DNA from: Qipengyuania sp.
GTDB lineage: Bacteria > Pseudomonadota > Alphaproteobacteria > Sphingomonadales > Sphingomonadaceae
DNA length: 45,049 nt
Assembly: GCA_019745075.1 (NCBI GenBank)
Contig: JAIETR010000017.1
Location: 1-45,049 of the forward strand
Reading direction: 5' to 3'
Shown: one piece after another, positions 8,790 to 16,688 of the stretch
Position numbering within the stretch: the first letter of the stretch is position 1
How the letters are laid out: every line of letters begins with the position of its first letter
Translations under genes and position numbers: made by a program
Notes under the pieces: model-generated
Seen by the model: the letters and a program-made list of their open reading frames with translations, nothing else
Database searches by the model: none
What the model was told of the DNA's origin: nothing

Positions 8790-9413
8790 ATGTTGGGGCA
8801 CGTAAGCATCATCGAAGGCGCGGACGATGCGGCGGTGGCCGATTGGCTGGCCGAGCGGATTGCCATGCGCTGCGCCCAAGCGCCGGGGCCGGTGACCGTC
8901 ACCGTGCCCGGCGGCGCCACCCCGTTCCCGATCGTCGAGGACCTGCTGGCGCGCGAGCTGCCGTGGAACCGGTTGGTGGTGTGGCCGAACGACGACCGCG
9001 CGGTGCCCGAGGATCACCCCGCGTCGAACACCGGCAAGCTGCGCGCGCTGTTCGGGTCCGTTGGCGCGGAGGTGGTCACGCTCACCGAGATGGAGGCGGT
9101 GCCGCGCTTCGCGCTCGCCTGGCTGGGCATGGGCGCCGACGGCCATATCGCCTCGCTTTTCCCGAACGCCGACCCGCGCGCCGAAGGTCCGCCACGGATC
9201 GTGCGCCTGACCCCCGATCCGTTGCCGCCCGAGGCGCCGTTCGACCGCATCAGCCTGACGATCCCGGCGCTGCTGGCCAGCGAGGAGCTGATGTTCGTCA
9301 TCCGCGGCGCCGGGAAACGCGCGGTGTTCGATGCCGCCGCGGCGGGCGACAGCGACCTGCCGATCGCGCGGCTGCTCGCCGCCGCCGACCAGCGGGTCAC
9401 CTGTTTCGCATGA
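8790..9413 (+). CDS. pgl: 6-phosphogluconolactonase
   Basis: Hydrolyses 6-phosphogluconolactone to 6-phosphogluconate in the cytosol, between glucose-6-phosphate dehydrogenase and the Entner-Doudoroff or pentose phosphate routes. The 207-residue product has the family signatures: a TVPGGATPFPIVEDLL loop near residue 40, an NDDRAVPEDHPASNTG segment (the usual xDERxVPxxxxxSN site), and WLGMGADGHIASLFPNAD carrying the catalytic GxGxDGHxASLFP motif. The length is slightly short for the family (usually 220-240). The ATG at 8790 has no obvious ribosome site, so the start is moderately certain. It overlaps the next gene by ATGA (9410-9413), implying translational coupling. Confidence 0.93.
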   Translation: MLGHVSIIEGADDAAVADWLAERIAMRCAQAPGPVTVTVPGGATPFPIVEDLLARELPWNRLVVWPNDDRAVPEDHPASNTGKLRALFGSVGAEVVTLTEMEAVPRFALAWLGMGADGHIASLFPNADPRAEGPPRIVRLTPDPLPPEAPFDRISLTIPALLASEELMFVIRGAGKRAVFDAAAAGDSDLPIARLLAAADQRVTCFA

Positions 9414-9886
9414 TCGGCGCGCTGTCCAAGGCGCTGTCCCGTCCGGCGCTGAGGGCCGCGCACGCGGTGCGGCATCGCTGGCGCTGCTGGCGCAAGACCC
9501 CCCTTTCTGGCGTGAGCATGATCGCGCGCGATGCCGAAGGCCGGCTGCTGCTCGTGCGGCTGAGCTATGCCGAGGCGGGCTGGACCTTTCCGGGCGGCGG
9601 CGCGCGGCGCGGCGAGAGCATGGCGGCGGCCGCGGCGCGCGAGCTGGCCGAGGAAACCGGCTGCGCGGCGGAGAAGGTCAGGCTGGTCGGCTGTATCGAG
9701 GAGACGGTCTCGGGCAGCCCGCACACCGCGCACATCTACACCTGCCTGACCGAAGACCTGCCCCGGCCGGATGGGCGCGAGGCGGTGGAGGCGCGGTTCT
9801 TCCCGCTCCATTCGCTGCCGCATCCGATGACCGCGCGCACCCAGGCGCGGCTGGCGTTCTGGAGGGCGGCCGAGAGCAAACAATAG
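9410..9886 (+). CDS. NUDIX hydrolase
   Basis: A 158-residue pyrophosphohydrolase of the NUDIX superfamily; substrates in this family are nucleoside diphosphates linked to another group. The full Nudix box is present at about residues 63-85: G-x5-E-x7-REL-x-EE-x-G, read as GGARRGE, seven residues, RELAEETG. The preceding beta strand (GRLLLVRLSYAEAGWTFPGGG) is typical. The basic N-terminus (RHRWRCWRKT) is like that of many alphaproteobacterial Nudix proteins. The start ATG overlaps the pgl stop codon, so the two genes should be co-expressed. A longer frame reading in from inside pgl exists but has no function. The substrate cannot be inferred. Confidence 0.9.
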   Translation: MIGALSKALSRPALRAAHAVRHRWRCWRKTPLSGVSMIARDAEGRLLLVRLSYAEAGWTFPGGGARRGESMAAAAARELAEETGCAAEKVRLVGCIEETVSGSPHTAHIYTCLTEDLPRPDGREAVEARFFPLHSLPHPMTARTQARLAFWRAAESKQ

Positions 9887-9888
9887 CA

Positions 9889-10002
9889 ACCGTTCGTCCC
9901 GAGCTTGTCGAGGGACTTGGCCGGGCGAAGCCGAGGCTATTGCGCGCGGATCGTTCTCGGCTGCGCTCGAACGGGTCCTTCGACAAGCTCAGGATGAGCG
10001 GG
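9889..10002. repeat. Palindromic repeat pair (outward-facing CCGTTCG type)
   Basis: Left arm CCGTTCGTCCCGAGCTTGTC and right arm GGTCCTTCGACAAGCTCAGG followed by ATGAGCGGG form an imperfect inverted pair with about 55 bp between. It lies between the convergent NUDIX gene and dinB, and a short T-run follows it (10003-10007), so it could act as a terminator. The same family recurs at 11161, 12574, 14659, 28180, 37113, 39729 and 41364. Confidence 0.8.
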
Positions 10003-10024
10003 ATTTTTGAGGTGGCGTCGCGTT

Positions 10025-11140
10025 TCAAAGCAGGCTGAGCTGGGCGTCGGGCCGAGCCGCCTCCGCCGCCACGCCGTCTCCCTCCAGCTTCGACAGCGTC
10101 AGGCCCATCAGGCGGATCGGTAGCGGGAGGGGCAGCACCTCGTCGAGCAGCTCGCGCGCGATCGCCGAGAATTCGGCCTGGCTGGCGATCGGCGCGGCGA
10201 CGGTCCGGGCCCGGCTCATGAGCTGGAAATCGGTGTATTTGAGCTTGAGCGTGACCGTGCGTCCCTTCGCCTCGGCGCGCTCGATAGAGCCCCAGACGAT
10301 GTCTATGATCTGCTCCAGCGTCTCGCGCAGCGCTGGGCCGCTCGAGATGTCCTCGGAAAAGGTCCGCTCGCCGCCGACCGATTTGCGGATGCGGTGGGCG
10401 CGCACCGGGCGCAGGTCGATCCCGCGCGCGGCGCGGTAGAGATAGTCGGCGAAGCTGCCGAAGTTGGCGCGCAGCCATTGGATGTCCCTGACGGCAAGGT
10501 CCGCCCCGGTTTCGATCCCCAGCTTGGCCATCTTCTCCGCCCCGCGCGGGCCGACACCGTGGAAGCGCCGCACCGGCAGCCCGGCGACGAATTGCGCGCC
10601 CTCGCCGGGGCGGATCACGCACAACCCGTCGGGCTTGTTCTGGTCGCTGGCGAGCTTGGCGAGGAACTTGTTGTAGCTGACCCCGGCGCTGGCGGTGAGC
10701 TGGGTCCTGGCGCGGATTTCCTGGCGGATCAGCTCGGCGATGCGCGTGGCGCTGCCGATCCCGAGCTTGTCCTCGGTGACGTCGAGATAGGCCTCGTCGA
10801 GGCTCAGCGGCTCGACCAGCTCGGTGTGGTGGCGAAAGATCGCGCGGATCTGTCGGCTGACCTCGCGATAGGCGTCGAAGCGGCCCTTGCGGAAGATCAG
10901 CTCGGGGCACAGCCGCCTGGCCGTGACCGAAGGCATCGCCGAGCGCACGCCGAACACCCGCGCCTCATAGCTCGCGGCCGCCACCACCCCGCGCCCGCCG
11001 GGCCCGCCGACCGCCACCGGCTTGCCGCGCAGCTCGGGATTGTCGCGCTGCTCGACGCTGGCGAAGAAGGCGTCCATGTCGACGTGGATGATCTTGCGCA
11101 GGCCGGGCGCGTCGTCGTCGTCTTCGTCCACTTCAGCCAT
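10025..11140 (-). CDS. dinB: DNA polymerase IV (Y family)
   Basis: Error-prone translesion polymerase. Of the 371 residues, the N-terminus has the first catalytic carboxylates in IIHVDMDAFFASVEQ (D21 and D23). The second acidic pair is in PLSLDEAYLDV (D115, E116), followed by the steric-gate-region strands, the helix-hairpin-helix thumb (FHGVGPRGAEKMAKLGI) and the little finger domain. The protein ends QLSLL, a recognisable beta-clamp-binding pentapeptide. The first ATG (11140) follows a possible GTG at 11146; the ATG is preferred. It is convergent with the NUDIX gene and divergent from the exporter gene. No LexA-type operator was recognised upstream. Confidence 0.96.
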   Translation of the reverse strand: MAEVDEDDDDAPGLRKIIHVDMDAFFASVEQRDNPELRGKPVAVGGPGGRGVVAAASYEARVFGVRSAMPSVTARRLCPELIFRKGRFDAYREVSRQIRAIFRHHTELVEPLSLDEAYLDVTEDKLGIGSATRIAELIRQEIRARTQLTASAGVSYNKFLAKLASDQNKPDGLCVIRPGEGAQFVAGLPVRRFHGVGPRGAEKMAKLGIETGADLAVRDIQWLRANFGSFADYLYRAARGIDLRPVRAHRIRKSVGGERTFSEDISSGPALRETLEQIIDIVWGSIERAEAKGRTVTLKLKYTDFQLMSRARTVAAPIASQAEFSAIARELLDEVLPLPLPIRLMGLTLSKLEGDGVAAEAARPDAQLSLL

Positions 11141-11160
11141 GCGCACGAACTAGAAATCAC

Positions 11161-11228
11161 CCCCGTTCGTGTCGAGCGTAGTCGAGACACGGGTGCGCGG
11201 TGTCTCGACTTCGCTCGACACGAACGGG
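11161..11228. repeat. Near-perfect palindromic repeat pair
   Basis: Arms of about 29 bp: CCCGTTCGTGTCGAGC onward (11162-11190) and its complement ending CGACACGAACGGG (11200-11228), with one mismatch and a 9-bp loop. It sits between the divergent dinB and exporter genes, so it lies in their shared upstream region. Same family as 14659-14726. Confidence 0.9.
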
Positions 11229-11277
11229 CCAAGGAAAATCTTTCCCAATGGTCGCCCAGCGGGCATGGGCGCGGGCC

Positions 11278-12567
11278 ATGAGCAGCACCGCCCCTCCCGC
11301 CAGCAATGCGATCGCCGCCAGCGACGGCAGCGGGCGCACGCTGCGCCGCGCCGAGTTCGTCGCGCTGATGGCCGCGATCATGAGCCTCGGCGCGCTCGCC
11401 ATCGACGCCATGCTGCCCGCGCTCGACGCCATCGCCGCCGATTTCGGCGTCACCGATCCGAACCGTCGTCAGCTCGTCGTCGGCATCTACCTGATCGGCA
11501 GCGGTGTCGGCTGCCTGTTCCCCGGATCGCTGTCCGATCGCTTCGGCCGCCGTCCGGTGCTGTTCTTCGCGCTCGGCGCCTACGTGCTGACCGCGCTCGC
11601 CTGCGCCGCGGCGTGGAGCTTCGACGCGCTGCTTGGGATGCGCGCCGCGATGGGCCTGCTGGCGGCCGGGCTCGGTGTGCTGCCGGGCGCGATCATCCGC
11701 GACCGCTACGAGGGCGACGCGATGGCGCGGCTGATGAGCACGATCTTCATCGTCTTCATGGTGGTGCCGGTGCTGGCCCCGAGCGTGGGGCAGGCGGTGC
11801 TGGAAGTCGCGCCGTGGCGCTGGGTGTTCGCGACCATCGCGGCCCTGGGCGGCGCGGTGATGACCTGGGCCTGGCTGCGGCTGCCCGAGACGCTGGCCCA
11901 CGCCGACCGCCAGCCGCTCGACTTGAGGAGCGTGGCGCACAACCTCCCGCTGACCTTCACCACCCGCTCGGCCGTGGGCTATGTGATAGGCGCGGGGCTG
12001 ACCTTCGGGGCGATGTTCGGCTACATCAATTCCGCGCAACAACTGGTGGGCGAGCACTTCGGCGCGGGCGACATGTTCCCGATCGTGTTCGGCGCCACCG
12101 CCGCGCCGCTGGCGGTCTCCAGCTACGCCAATTCGCGCATCGTCGAGCGGTTCGGCGCGCGGCGCGTGTCGCACACCGCGCTGGTGACCTTCATCGCCGT
12201 GTCGGCGGCGCAGGTCGCGGCGGCGTTCGTGGACGGCGACAATCTCTGGCTGTTCGCGCCGCTGATGAGCGCGAACTTGCTGCTGCTGGGGTTCATGGGC
12301 GCGAACTTCGGCTCGATCGCGATGCAGCCTTTCGCTCAGACGGCGGGCGCGGCGAGCAGCGCCCAGAGCTTCGTGCGGATGCTGCTCGGCGCGGGGATCG
12401 GCATCGCGATCGGCCAGGCCTACGACGACAGCGCCCGCCCGCTGGCGCTGGCGCTGTTCCTGTGCAGCTTCGCGAGCCTGCTGCTGGTGCTGTTCAGCGA
12501 ACGCGGCAAGCTGTTCCATCGCCGCTACGAGCAACGCAAGTTCCCGGGGATGCACGAATTCCACTAG
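11278..12567 (+). CDS. Bcr/CflA-family multidrug exporter (MFS)
   Basis: Inner-membrane drug:proton antiporter of the major facilitator superfamily (DHA1, Bcr/CflA type). The 429-residue protein shows about twelve hydrophobic segments. The signature loop between TM2 and TM3 is present (GSLSDRFGRRPVLF), as are RDRYEGDAMARLMS after TM4 and the proline/glycine-rich VVPVLAPSVG of TM5. It ends with a short basic tail. ATG 11278 is chosen; an in-frame ATG at 11248, with AAGGA about 12 bp upstream, would add ten residues and is also possible. It stands alone between two palindromic repeats. Substrate unknown; sulfonamides, bicyclomycin or chloramphenicol are typical for relatives. Confidence 0.92.
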   Translation: MSSTAPPASNAIAASDGSGRTLRRAEFVALMAAIMSLGALAIDAMLPALDAIAADFGVTDPNRRQLVVGIYLIGSGVGCLFPGSLSDRFGRRPVLFFALGAYVLTALACAAAWSFDALLGMRAAMGLLAAGLGVLPGAIIRDRYEGDAMARLMSTIFIVFMVVPVLAPSVGQAVLEVAPWRWVFATIAALGGAVMTWAWLRLPETLAHADRQPLDLRSVAHNLPLTFTTRSAVGYVIGAGLTFGAMFGYINSAQQLVGEHFGAGDMFPIVFGATAAPLAVSSYANSRIVERFGARRVSHTALVTFIAVSAAQVAAAFVDGDNLWLFAPLMSANLLLLGFMGANFGSIAMQPFAQTAGAASSAQSFVRMLLGAGIGIAIGQAYDDSARPLALALFLCSFASLLLVLFSERGKLFHRRYEQRKFPGMHEFH

Positions 12568-12573
12568 AATCGA

Positions 12574-12696
12574 ACCCCGTTCGTATCGAGCGGAGGACGC
12601 AGTCCGTAGTCGAGATACCGAGCCGTTTCGCCAGCGTGTCTCGACGGGCGCCATCCGCCCTGCCGGGCGCATGGCTGCTCGACACGAACGGGGTTT
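12574..12696. repeat. Palindromic repeat pair between convergent genes
   Basis: CCCCGTTCGTATCGAGCGG at the left and CTCGACACGAACGGGG at the right are inverted, with about 85 bp between them containing a partial second copy (TGTCTCGACGGGCG). It separates the exporter gene from the carboxylase gene, which converge here, so a termination role is plausible. Confidence 0.8.
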
Positions 12697-12699
12697 GGT

Positions 12700-14637
12700 T
12701 TACGGTGGATTGGCCTCCACCACCGCCAGCACCGCCTCGACCTGCACCTGGCTCCCGGCGCTGACCGACAACTCGGTCACGATCCCGTCGAAGGGCGCGG
12801 TGAGCGCGTGCTCCATCTTCATCGCCTCGAGCACCAGCAGCCGCTGCCCGGCGGTGACGGCCTGACCTTGCGCCACATCGACCGCGATGACCTTGCCCGG
12901 CATCGGTGCGATTATGTCACCATCGTGGGCGGAGTGGTGGCTTCCGGCATGGTAGGCTGGGTCAGCAAAGAGATGGGGGGGTGAAGCGCCATGCTGCGCC
13001 CAGAGCTTACCCCGACTCCAGCGGAAATCATCAGAAACCACTACGCCTGACTCTTCAAGATCGATGTCTTGCTGCTGCCCATCGACGTCGACCCGAATTC
13101 GGCGTCGAGGTTTGGCATTGAGGCGAAACCCAAACATTGAATTGAAAGCTTCTCCACCGGCCGGCGCCCAACCGGTTCCCCCATTGCCCAACCTAAGCGG
13201 CGCCAACATTTTGCGTGGAAGGTGCTTCTCGACGAATAGCAATGCCCCGGCAGCAAGCGCTGCCTCGTTCTGGTGCAGGACCGTAAGGGCCTCGCCTCTG
13301 CGTTCGATCAAACCAGTATCGAGATCGCCTGCGATGAAGGCCTCGTCCTCGAGGCAGTTCGCCAGAAATGTCCCGTTGTGGCGGACTGGGGAGATCTGAG
13401 CAGTCCGCACAATCCCCAGGAGCTCGCCTCGCGCATTTTCGCGATCGTGCTCGTGAGCGATGAGCTTAGCGATCATGGGATCGTAGTACTGCGAGACTTC
13501 ATCACCCTCTGCAACACCAGTTTCGATGCGACCCCATTCGCCCAGATCAAAATGCTCCAGCCGTCCCGTGCTGGGCAAAAATCCCTTCGCCGGGTCTTCC
13601 GCATAAAGCCGCGCTTCCATCGCCCAGCCGTTGATCGAGAGCTCCTCCTGCTTGAGCGGGATCGGCTCGCCGCTCGCAACCCTCAGCTGCCACTCGACCA
13701 GATCGACGCCGGTGATCTCCTCGGTCACCGGGTGTTCGACCTGGAGACGGGTGTTCATTTCCATGAAGAAGATGCGGTCGGCGCGCAGGCCTTCGCTGGC
13801 GTCGGCGATGAATTCGATCGTGCCGGCGCCTTCGTAATCGACCGCCTTCGCGGCGCGGACGGCGGCGGCGCAGATCGCCTCGCGCGTGGCTTCGTCCATG
13901 CCGGGGGAGGGGGCTTCCTCGATCACTTTCTGGTGGCGGCGCTGGAGCGAGCAGTCGCGCTCGAACAGATGGACGACATTGCCGTGGCTGTCGCCGAACA
14001 CCTGGACCTCGATATGGCGGGGCGAGGTAATCCACTTCTCGAGCAGGACCTGATCGTTGCCGAAGCTGGCGGTCGCCTCGCGCCGGCAGCTTTCCAGCGC
14101 GGCGGCAAAATCGGCCGGATCATCGACCTTGCGCATCCCCTTGCCGCCGCCGCCCGCGACCGCCTTGATCAGCACCGGATAGCCGATCTTCTCGGCTTCC
14201 GCCGTCAGCCGCTCGACCGACTGGTCCTCGCCGAGATAGCCCGGCGTGACCGGCACACCCGCCGCGATCATTCGCTCCTTGGCGGCGTCCTTCAGCCCCA
14301 TCGCCTCTATGCTGGCGGGCTTGGGGCCGACCCAGATCAGCCCGGCGTCGATTACCGCCTGCGCGAAGCCGGCGTTCTCGCTGAGGAAGCCGTAACCGGG
14401 GTGGATCGCATCCGCGCCAGTGGCCCTGGCGGCGGCGACGATCTTCTCGCCGACCAGATAGCTTTCCGCCGCGGGCGAAGGACCGATGTGCACCGCCTCG
14501 TCGGCCTGGCGGACGTGGAGCGCCTTGGCGTCGGCGTCCGAATAGACCGCCACGGTCGCGATCCCCATGCTGCGCGCTGTGCGGATGATGCGGCAGGCGA
14601 TCTCGCCCCGGTTGGCGATCAGGAGCTTTTCGATCAT
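12700..14637 (-). CDS. Acyl-CoA carboxylase biotin-carrying alpha subunit (methylcrotonyl-CoA type)
   Basis: Biotin-dependent carboxylase subunit of 645 residues: an N-terminal biotin carboxylase (LIANRGEIACRI at residue 6, HPGYGFLSEN, the ATP-grasp loop AVAGGGGKGMRKV near 165-177, EMNTRLQVEHPVTE), a central BT domain, and a C-terminal biotinyl domain with EAMKMEH (biotin-accepting lysine near residue 607). Length and the C-terminal ALTAPFDGIV pattern favour 3-methylcrotonyl-CoA carboxylase (leucine degradation) over propionyl-CoA carboxylase, but this is uncertain because the beta subunit is not in the window. The stretch 12920-13520 is visibly less GC-rich in codon use than the rest, suggesting recombination. 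The start ATG has only a weak ribosome site. Confidence 0.9.
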   Translation of the reverse strand: MIEKLLIANRGEIACRIIRTARSMGIATVAVYSDADAKALHVRQADEAVHIGPSPAAESYLVGEKIVAAARATGADAIHPGYGFLSENAGFAQAVIDAGLIWVGPKPASIEAMGLKDAAKERMIAAGVPVTPGYLGEDQSVERLTAEAEKIGYPVLIKAVAGGGGKGMRKVDDPADFAAALESCRREATASFGNDQVLLEKWITSPRHIEVQVFGDSHGNVVHLFERDCSLQRRHQKVIEEAPSPGMDEATREAICAAAVRAAKAVDYEGAGTIEFIADASEGLRADRIFFMEMNTRLQVEHPVTEEITGVDLVEWQLRVASGEPIPLKQEELSINGWAMEARLYAEDPAKGFLPSTGRLEHFDLGEWGRIETGVAEGDEVSQYYDPMIAKLIAHEHDRENARGELLGIVRTAQISPVRHNGTFLANCLEDEAFIAGDLDTGLIERRGEALTVLHQNEAALAAGALLFVEKHLPRKMLAPLRLGNGGTGWAPAGGEAFNSMFGFRLNAKPRRRIRVDVDGQQQDIDLEESGVVVSDDFRWSRGKLWAQHGASPPHLFADPAYHAGSHHSAHDGDIIAPMPGKVIAVDVAQGQAVTAGQRLLVLEAMKMEHALTAPFDGIVTELSVSAGSQVQVEAVLAVVEANPP

Positions 14638-14658
14638 GGGGGCGGACTAATCTCCACC

Positions 14659-14726
14659 TCCGTTCGTGTCGAGCGAAGTCGAGACACCTCCGCCCCCGCC
14701 TCTCGACTTCGCTCGAGGCGAACGGG
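14659..14726. repeat. Palindromic repeat pair
   Basis: CCGTTCGTGTCGAGCGAAGT at the left and CGACTTCGCTCGAGGCGAAC at the right are near-perfect inverted arms with a C-rich 12-bp loop. It lies between the crtB stop and the carboxylase start (same strand), so it probably marks a transcript boundary. Confidence 0.9.
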
Positions 14727-14754
14727 TCAAAAAACGGGAGAGCCTCCGCCTCGC

Positions 14755-15852
14755 TCAATCGTAGCGGTCGCTCGGTTCTTCCTCGGGCAGCGGCTCCATT
14801 GGCGGGTCGGGGATCGGGGCGTTCATGCGCGCCTCGATCATCAGCTCGCCGCGGCTCCAATGCGGCATCTCCGGCTCTTCCTCGGGCTCGCGGTTGCGGA
14901 GCGCTTCCCAGAAGGCGCGCGCGATGTGGCGCAGCTTCGCCCAGCGGCCGATCACCACGCGGCTGTCCCAGGCCCGGGGGCCGCGCGCGACCACCTCGCG
15001 CCCGATCGCGCCGTAGATGTTGGCCGCCGCCAGCACCGCCCAGCGGCTGCGGAACGGCAGCCTGGCCGCGCCCAGCCGCGCCGCCGCCTCGTGCCGCTCC
15101 ATCAGCGCGATCAGCCGCCCGGCGATGGCGGTCATCTCGCGGCGGTGGTGCGGCTTCATCTCCTGGCCGGGCTCGATGTCTTCCTCGGCCAGCCATTCCA
15201 TCGGGATGTAGCAGCGGCCGGCGTCGGCATCGTCCGCCATGTCGCGCGCGATATTGGCGAGCTGGAAGGCGAGGCCGAGATCGCAGGCGCGGTCGAGCAT
15301 CCAGCTGTCGTCCTTCGCCACCCCCATGATCCGCGCCATCATCACGCCCACCGCGCCCGCGACGTGGTAGCAATAAAGGCCCAAATCCTGTTCGCTGCGC
15401 GGGCGCCAGCCCTCGGCGTCGAGCGCGAATCCGCCGATCACGTCCTCGGCCATTTCGGGCGCGATCCCGACTTCGCGCGCGAGCAGCCCGAAGGCATCGA
15501 AGGCGGCGTCGGCGGTGGGCAAGCCCTCGAAGGCGCGCTCGGTGAGCAGGCGGATGGCGGTGATGCGACGCTCCGCGCCCTCCTGCTCGCCGAGCTTGCC
15601 GCCGCGCTCCTGCGCGTCGGCGAGGTCGTCGCAGCGACGGCACCAGGCGTAGAGCAGCCAGGCCTGCTCGCGGATCGCCGGCTCGAACAACCGGCTGGCG
15701 GCATGGAAGCTGCGCGAGCCGGCGCGGATCGATTCCTCGGCCTGGTCGATCAGATCCGCGCGCTCGCGCCCCCCGCCGGCGCGCGCGGGCGTGGTGCGCA
15801 GAATCCGCGAGGGGGCGAGCAGGCGGGGGCGGATGCGGCGGGGGCGGGCCAT
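14755..15852 (-). CDS. crtB: Phytoene synthase
   Basis: Condenses two geranylgeranyl diphosphates into phytoene, the entry to C40 carotenoids. The 365-residue protein carries both aspartate-rich diphosphate-Mg sites: CRRCDDLADA (D75-D79) and NIARDMADDADAGR (D204-D208), the latter followed by CYIPMEWL as in trans-isoprenyl synthases. The C-terminal 40 residues are acidic and proline-rich, an extension without an assigned role. It starts 13 bp after a LOG-family gene on the same strand and probably shares a transcript with it; crtI and crtY lie further upstream on that strand. Squalene synthases are related, but the neighbours decide for phytoene. Confidence 0.95.
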   Translation of the reverse strand: MARPRRIRPRLLAPSRILRTTPARAGGGRERADLIDQAEESIRAGSRSFHAASRLFEPAIREQAWLLYAWCRRCDDLADAQERGGKLGEQEGAERRITAIRLLTERAFEGLPTADAAFDAFGLLAREVGIAPEMAEDVIGGFALDAEGWRPRSEQDLGLYCYHVAGAVGVMMARIMGVAKDDSWMLDRACDLGLAFQLANIARDMADDADAGRCYIPMEWLAEEDIEPGQEMKPHHRREMTAIAGRLIALMERHEAAARLGAARLPFRSRWAVLAAANIYGAIGREVVARGPRAWDSRVVIGRWAKLRHIARAFWEALRNREPEEEPEMPHWSRGELMIEARMNAPIPDPPMEPLPEEEPSDRYD

Positions 15853-15865
15853 GAGTCTGTGACCT

Positions 15866-16447
15866 TTAGAGATCGTCGACGGTCATCTCGAAGATCGGAC
15901 GATGGGGCACATAGCTGGCCATCGCGTCAAGGAGTTCGCTCAACGTATCCGCAGCGATCAGTATCCCCTGGTGCGCGGACCGCACGAAGCCGGTCTCGGC
16001 CATGTGGCGGTTGAAGGCGATCAGATGGTCGTAGAAGCCGAAGGCGTTGAGCAGGCCCACCGGCTTGGCGTGATAGCCGAGCTGCGCCCAGCTCATCGCC
16101 TCCCACAGCTCGTCCATGGTGCCCACCCCGCCGGGGATGGTGACGAACCCGTCCGACAGCTCGGTGAAGCGCAGCTTGCGCTCGTGCATCCCGGAGACGG
16201 TGAGGAGCTCGGTGCAATCGCGATTGGCGACTTCCGAGTTGTAGAGCGCCTCGGGGATCACCCCGATCACCTCGCCCCCCGCCTCGAGCGCGCCCGAAGC
16301 CACAGCGCCCATCAGCCCCAGCCGCCCGCCGCCATAGACTACCCCGATTCCGCGCTCGGCCAGCTCGCGCCCGACCTCACGCGCCAGTTCGAGATAGCGC
16401 GGATCGGCCGGCGTCGCGGACCCGCAATAGACGGCAATGCGGTTCAT
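15866..16447 (-). CDS. LOG family protein (TIGR00730 Rossmann fold)
   Basis: A 193-residue protein of the lysine-decarboxylase-like LOG family, several of which are nucleoside 5'-monophosphate phosphoribohydrolases (cytokinin-activating in plants). The signature PGGVGTMDELWE (residues 105-116) and the preceding MHERK with catalytic arginine (R90) are both present; the N-terminus has the IAVYCGSATPADPRY nucleotide-binding start. It lies between crtI and crtB and is separated from crtB by only 13 bp. Nothing in the sequence ties it to carotenoid synthesis, so co-location may be incidental. The bacterial substrate is unknown. Confidence 0.92.
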   Translation of the reverse strand: MNRIAVYCGSATPADPRYLELAREVGRELAERGIGVVYGGGRLGLMGAVASGALEAGGEVIGVIPEALYNSEVANRDCTELLTVSGMHERKLRFTELSDGFVTIPGGVGTMDELWEAMSWAQLGYHAKPVGLLNAFGFYDHLIAFNRHMAETGFVRSAHQGILIAADTLSELLDAMASYVPHRPIFEMTVDDL

Positions 16448-16507
16448 GAAGCGCTCTTGTAGATTTGATCACCGGGAGAGGTGGAGATGGAGAGAAGAAA
16501 GGGATTT

Positions 16508-16642
16508 GCGCTCGCGAAGGCGCAAAGGCGCGAAGAGGAATTACTTGCGGCGGAGCCGCCCTGAACCGCCAAGCTTGAATGTCCTCGCGATAGGGCCGCT
16601 TCGCGGCAAGAACGCTTTGCGCCTTTGCGCCTTTGCGAGCGC
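16508..16642. repeat. Widely spaced inverted repeat of the GCGAAGGCGCAAAGGCGC type
   Basis: A 24-bp arm at 16508-16531 matches the reverse complement of 16619-16642 at 23 of 24 positions, with 87 bp between. The intervening DNA holds two further small hairpins (GGCGGAGCCGCC at 16549-16560 and GCCGCTTCGCGGC at 16595-16607). It fills the gap between crtI and the LOG gene. The arms repeat an AAGGCGC unit, a motif type often seen in dispersed proteobacterial repeats. Confidence 0.75.
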
Positions 16643-16688
16643 CTCAAAAATCTCCGTGTCTCCGCGTATCCGCGTGAAGTCCGAAAAC

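Noticed and set aside
10897..16014. Frames of 591 and 913 codons overlapping the exporter, carboxylase and crtB genes on the other strand.
   Set aside because: Arg/His/Gln-rich shadow translations without domains.
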